Below, one piece after another: positions 62,001 through 64,000 of a stretch of 64,000 bases of DNA; the first letter of the stretch is position 1, and every line of letters starts with the position of its first letter. The DNA lies in NCBI GenBank assembly GCA_017407125.1, contig JAFQXE010000034.1, positions 1-64,000 on the forward strand. Reading direction: 5' to 3'. The position numbers and the translations under genes are program-made. The notes beneath the pieces are model-generated. The model was not told the DNA's origin. It was given only the letters and a program-made list of their open reading frames with translations, and did no database searches. Source of the stretch: Thermoguttaceae bacterium. GTDB taxonomy: Bacteria; Planctomycetota; Planctomycetia; Pirellulales; Thermoguttaceae.

Positions 62001-64000
62001 GTCTGAAACCCTGGCAGCCGCTCCCGCTCCGAAATCGGGCGAGGTTTGGCTGGTAACCGGCGGCGCGCGCGGCGTAACCGCGGAATTAGCGTATCATCTG
62101 GCAAAGAAACGCAACGCTAAACTCTATATCCTTGGATCGTCGCAGCTGCCCAAGATTGATCCGTCGTGGAGAGGTCTCGACGCGGACGGGCTTAAACAAC
62201 TCAAACAGACCGTTGTTCGAGCTGCGCTGGCGGAAAAGAAAAAGCCGGCTTCTGAATGGTCGAGGGTCGAAAAAGCGTTGGAAATTGACAAGAACCTGCA
62301 TCGTTTGGACGAAGCGAATATTTCGTGGAATTACATGGCTTGCGATTTAAGTTCTTACGAAAACGCTTCAAAGGCGATTAGTCAGATTCTTCGTCAAGAA
62401 GGACACATTTCCGGCGTTTTGCATGGTGCGGGATTTGAAAAGTCGGCTACGTTCTATAAAAAGGAAGAACGTTTTGTCAGAATGACTGTAGACATCAAAG
62501 TCGGGTCTTTATGGGCGATTTTGGAAACCCTTGAACAGAATCTGCCGGAATACATTGTTATGATGGGTTCCGCTGCTGGAAGATTAGGCGGAAACGGTCA
62601 GTCCGACTATGGCATGTCGAATTATATCAGCTCGAAGATGCTCAATCGTTATTCTGCCATTCATCCGCAGTGCCGCGCTTACACCGTTCACTGGAACGCC
62701 TGGGACGAAGTTGGCATGTCGGTTCGACCGGAATCGCTCTTTGCATTCAAGTCGATGGGAATGGCGATGATGCCGGTTAAAGAAGGCTGCGATCATTTCT
62801 ATAGCGAATTGATTATCGATAATTATCAGCCGGAACTGTCCCCTCTGCCGTATAAGCTGTATCAGGATGTCAACGTAAAAGATCTTGAAAAATCCGGGGT
62901 AACCCCAGATCAGGGCAGAGTGTCACAGGACGATAACACAGCCTCAAAGACAGCTGAGACCGTCGAGAACACGTCATTCGACATGATTTTTGGCTCTAAC
63001 GCCGACGCGTATGAGTTGAGAAAGAAGCTGCGAGAATTGAATATCGAGCTGACTCTTCCGCAATCGTCTCCCGTGCTGATGGTTTGCCGTGACGAACAGC
63101 TTTCCCGGTTAATGAATAAGGCTCAGATTAACGTTCGAGTTCAGTCGACGCAACAGGCGGCCTTGAACTGGGTTGAAGCGTGCAAACGCGGCGGAGCGAC
63201 TAAGGTTGTCGTTCCAACGGCAGATTCCGTGGATCCGATTACACAGGAGTTTATCGAATCTGTTAAGGCGATTTTGCCTGTTGAACAAATTTCAATTCCG
63301 TGGACAACAGAACCGTCTCAGACAGCTGAAATTATTCTGAAGGTTTTGCAAGGCGGCAAACCCGAATCGACTTCAAGCTCGAAGGCGGATAAGATGGCGC
63401 TGGTTAATAAAGTATGCCTCCTGACGCCCGACGCGATTGAAACAGAGTGCATTATTGACCCGGTCAAGGACGTTTTCTTACAGCAGCATCAACTTATGGG
63501 AACTCCGCTTCTCCCAATTGTCATGGGATTGGAGCTGATTGCTGAAACGGCTTGCGTTCTGAGCGAAAAGAACGGATTGGGTCGATTGCATGCAATAACG
63601 GACGTCTCCGTAGTTCGAGGCGTTTCCTGCACTCAGACGAATCCTTATCGCCTGGTTTGCCGTATGGACAAAACTGAAACGCCGAACGTTTGGAACGTTT
63701 TGGTCAAGGGCGATTTTTATAATAAGAATGGCAAGAAAATTAACGAAAACTGCCCATATTATCGCTGCAAGGTTATCTTTGGCGACGATCCGGAAGGGAA
63801 AAAGAACGATCTGATTGAAAAACGTTCTCCTCTTGATTATGGGTTTAACGTAATTTACCTGCCTTACGGAAGCCTTTCAATTTACCACGGTCCTGCGCTG
63901 CAATGTTTGAAAAGCTACAGGTTTAATGATAAGTCCTATTTATTAGGCAATATTATTCCTCAGGAAAACGTCAATTTGTTTGGCGATCGGACGGACGGAA
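56041..64000 (+). CDS. PUFA-synthase-like megasynthase with C45 hydrolase domain (3' end outside window)
   Basis: An open frame from ATG 56041 to the window end: 2653 residues without a stop, incomplete. KS1 (1-470) has catalytic Cys222 (DNACSTSL), His356 (EAHATST) and His395 (NLGHMLEAAG). KS2 (about 490-860) reads SLDGGYSAS with Tyr707 at the Cys position and no matching histidines, like a chain-length factor. AT (about 925-1260) has AGQGAQ, GHSYGE (Ser1019) and AFHSP (His1132). A C45/penicillin-acyltransferase-like domain (about 1305-1690) has GIAEGAGIPLEALI, the candidate nucleophile Cys1423 in SGCVQFAGTTPNGTFIHG, and QANHSQ. KR (about 1780-2260) has TGGARGV (2006) with Ser2177 and Tyr2190. 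DH begins near 2465 (His2483, QQHQLMGTPLLP). No acyl-carrier domain is seen so far. It probably makes a lipid or polyketide. Confidence 0.93.
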   Translation, partial: MSYPHEPLAIIGAHCCVPGAFSPEEFWNNLSQGKISITTIPDPRYPFDIYKAEHPGTWGKSHTNLAGIVDFKKFNQEILPGFYQTLSEAGYDVDTLPTGTGVLFASYTAYMAIKSSGYNPFQLPQVPINVFTGMVRLSDGYTYYQLLSCLPWLEQTLKDAFPEFSDKELDTIWSDFGEYWKGNSQRLQPYFSHEKGIPHQTSRCIQQLFKLNGTGFTFDNACSTSLAAFYLAEHFLTLHPEGMALCGGFNFVSKSNVNLFSYNQASSKERSRPFDEQADGLIPGEGCSYLLVRPLSAALKAGNNILGLVRGVGVSCDGKGKGLWAPSSKGQSLAVSRAWEDAKLDKSESPDYFEAHATSTRLGDATELEAVDKFLKDNNFTKPTPITSVKANLGHMLEAAGATSAIKVLQSLRHQVILPQPSLDELTTKFDWENSPLYVQREVKSWPINKDKKRLAVVEAFGIGGLNASIVLEGPESVQKAEEERRCTPNANKPIAVVGIGCIAPEAYNAKEYRNKIKLGKCVMSPAPDDRNDLFLTREEFQELAKRGIKAGFIKDYHYDWKRPNIPPKQIALGHALQFWFLGAVDQAIDDAGLPRNIKESEAHPERWNRCKTAIVAGSKSGTDFACSTSPANLISDMQYSMKNSLSKMGYDSDKIDSVVNGFQDAILQKFRFNEDQTGGFTISTLGSRISKSYDINGPAFSLDGGYSASFTGLATAYNILQDDRLDYVFCVSGDRAQGGRLRALVRGATDVTPPSECAVAFVLKRAEDALANGDKIYAIISNIEVDSSGVHVNEGYSKVSKTTLRSSTSAETTDIDDSLTKIFGDFGPAKGMMAFTNVMLDIQEQNQTAPASWQIQQTDCEGILINVDFENVAAYRERCEKREAQKAIVETVESKPEDSAQPSIQMRSTQDIASRTGNFSLRRPGNRVAFLFAGQGAQYPNMMSGLTELPAAREIIEDLDDFLATVGLPNFETVLQTEGVKLGKDTFRTQLSLLIADTFIHRLYASQGIQPDVVMGHSYGEYPAMTAAGVWSFQAAALATQKRCQAIESALAEFTANRTRTAMLSTNASEDQIQDGMATIPDAATTIFISNRNAPTQTIISGTYDSIKKMEAYLLSCQRLALILPVPAAFHSPLMSGVCKPFAEALKPFKFDLSTGRLLSSVTSAFESDPDVFRNNLVEQMTKPVDFITMIRKAYNVGCRHFVEIGPKKILTNLAKQILSDCSDVSFYISDNSKGGDPEKFLEVCAQLRNLQGKQDSTEKLVVETRTEKEESINERKETASLQSASQSSSLASNYSISICRQSGTPYEMGLQYGKQYAQELRATIRRYVDVVGQATEKLLPPEPAMDKESLTTRFGEDGLEEMRGIAEGAGIPLEALIRHNVCLFPTLDTSEQRKLYNAGRTIPTNTNKQNLQTVENIASGCVQFAGTTPNGTFIHGCNIDLPFKRIVPDSVQIQVQVRKPNNGISHCFVGITGMRGTIGGINSKGLCVTSCTLLDYPTPFQVKPESMEHSTLIEKILSECSNIDQALKVIYKNGSIGGWTIGLTEGGTGSIAQVEYCDKLVVHRDAMDFLAQANHSQLLVNQRPERSVEVPEHSRIREARLRQILTNDGAEKTLAVDALTAFAALRDVKLPNQNEKPQPGAFRTIGMLHRVDNVCSWMFNHTAQMLIVASTPDVYVSEDDKALWNEIPIRDLLPDYDARVSSAPQVVESAKSDVETSSEPKAETTKSHTASEILKLTPAQLYDKINKEMSGIEKTITGRYIECLVEAPELSSDLPKISGRTLIIASDTNPVAIELLRQLSSDSNDAVIYDLCDNNAGKSEDVIVSEIDALWKENPVRNIFVVPSWNSEETYKFNCSDWRQIENKVIIPLYLTLRQIYRCANAQKEVDKLRLVAGVRLGGDGGFAGYSDRVEGGAIAGLIRNLHIENMATFHARNTFKNVDFPLNAKYSVVANALIKELQSSDWQPDVCYQANKRYFLTIVPDVISSETLAAAPAPKSGEVWLVTGGARGVTAELAYHLAKKRNAKLYILGSSQLPKIDPSWRGLDADGLKQLKQTVVRAALAEKKKPASEWSRVEKALEIDKNLHRLDEANISWNYMACDLSSYENASKAISQILRQEGHISGVLHGAGFEKSATFYKKEERFVRMTVDIKVGSLWAILETLEQNLPEYIVMMGSAAGRLGGNGQSDYGMSNYISSKMLNRYSAIHPQCRAYTVHWNAWDEVGMSVRPESLFAFKSMGMAMMPVKEGCDHFYSELIIDNYQPELSPLPYKLYQDVNVKDLEKSGVTPDQGRVSQDDNTASKTAETVENTSFDMIFGSNADAYELRKKLRELNIELTLPQSSPVLMVCRDEQLSRLMNKAQINVRVQSTQQAALNWVEACKRGGATKVVVPTADSVDPITQEFIESVKAILPVEQISIPWTTEPSQTAEIILKVLQGGKPESTSSSKADKMALVNKVCLLTPDAIETECIIDPVKDVFLQQHQLMGTPLLPIVMGLELIAETACVLSEKNGLGRLHAITDVSVVRGVSCTQTNPYRLVCRMDKTETPNVWNVLVKGDFYNKNGKKINENCPYYRCKVIFGDDPEGKKNDLIEKRSPLDYGFNVIYLPYGSLSIYHGPALQCLKSYRFNDKSYLLGNIIPQENVNLFGDRTDG

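Overview
The window most likely comes from a planctomycete, probably a Pirellulales-type lineage with moderate G+C. Four things point there. Two giant exported proteins carry the planctomycete N-terminal FEPLESRDLLT sorting-type motif and C-terminal dockerin repeats. A membrane-anchored coiled-coil protein starts with the planctomycete-typical MNLVGKIFTVLIF segment. A Tat-exported Gfo/Idh/MocA oxidoreductase and a large PUFA-synthase-like megasynthase are also present. The assignment is inference from gene content. I found no rRNA, tRNA, CRISPR array, transposase or prophage gene.

Layout. 1-0.3 kb: repeats and palindromes. 0.3-4.5 kb (minus strand): a sensorless histidine kinase, an HD phosphohydrolase, a two-gene membrane/coiled-coil unit and a secreted hypothetical. 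4.8-6.0 kb: rpmB and a SAM hydroxide adenosyltransferase. 6.0-8.4 kb: a large secreted protein of unknown function. 8.7-27.3 kb: two paralogous giant beta-helix/dockerin surface proteins (4067 and 2001 aa) with homologous promoters and leaders. 27.4-36.9 kb: metabolism and exported enzymes (DUF362 ferredoxin protein, histone-tail-like basic protein, class II aldolase, Gfo/Idh/MocA oxidoreductase, Tat-exported phosphoesterase with LamG-like tail, NAD(P)HX dehydratase, pyruvate kinase). 37.0-43.7 kb: a duplicated MoxR-type ATPase / VWA-metallopeptidase-like cluster with two paralogous companion proteins, remnants of a third copy and an inserted TIM-barrel-like gene. 44.1-52.3 kb: membrane DUF4405-like protein plus flavodoxin, a stand-alone FtsK-gamma-like protein, Fur, IF-1, a Cys-cluster protein, hisS, an NhaD-type antiporter and RNase D. 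52.4-64.0 kb: two HHxxxDG acyltransferase-like paralogues divergent from a megasynthase that runs off the window.

The most unusual locus is the 52.4-64 kb end. The visible 2653 residues of the megasynthase read KS - catalytically dead KS (chain-length-factor type) - AT - C45/penicillin-acyltransferase-like hydrolase - KR - DH. An autoproteolytic NTN-hydrolase module in the middle of a PUFA-like synthase is, to my knowledge, not a standard architecture. It is preceded by a clear promoter and a 27-bp operator-like palindrome. The two condensation-like acyltransferases encoded next to it are natural candidates for acting on its product.

Two genome-wide signatures stand out. Families of 7-bp tandem repeats sit at six places, including inside one coding region and across a stop codon. 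The recognisable promoters have TTGACA/TATAAT-like boxes with a spacer that is almost always exactly 16 bp.
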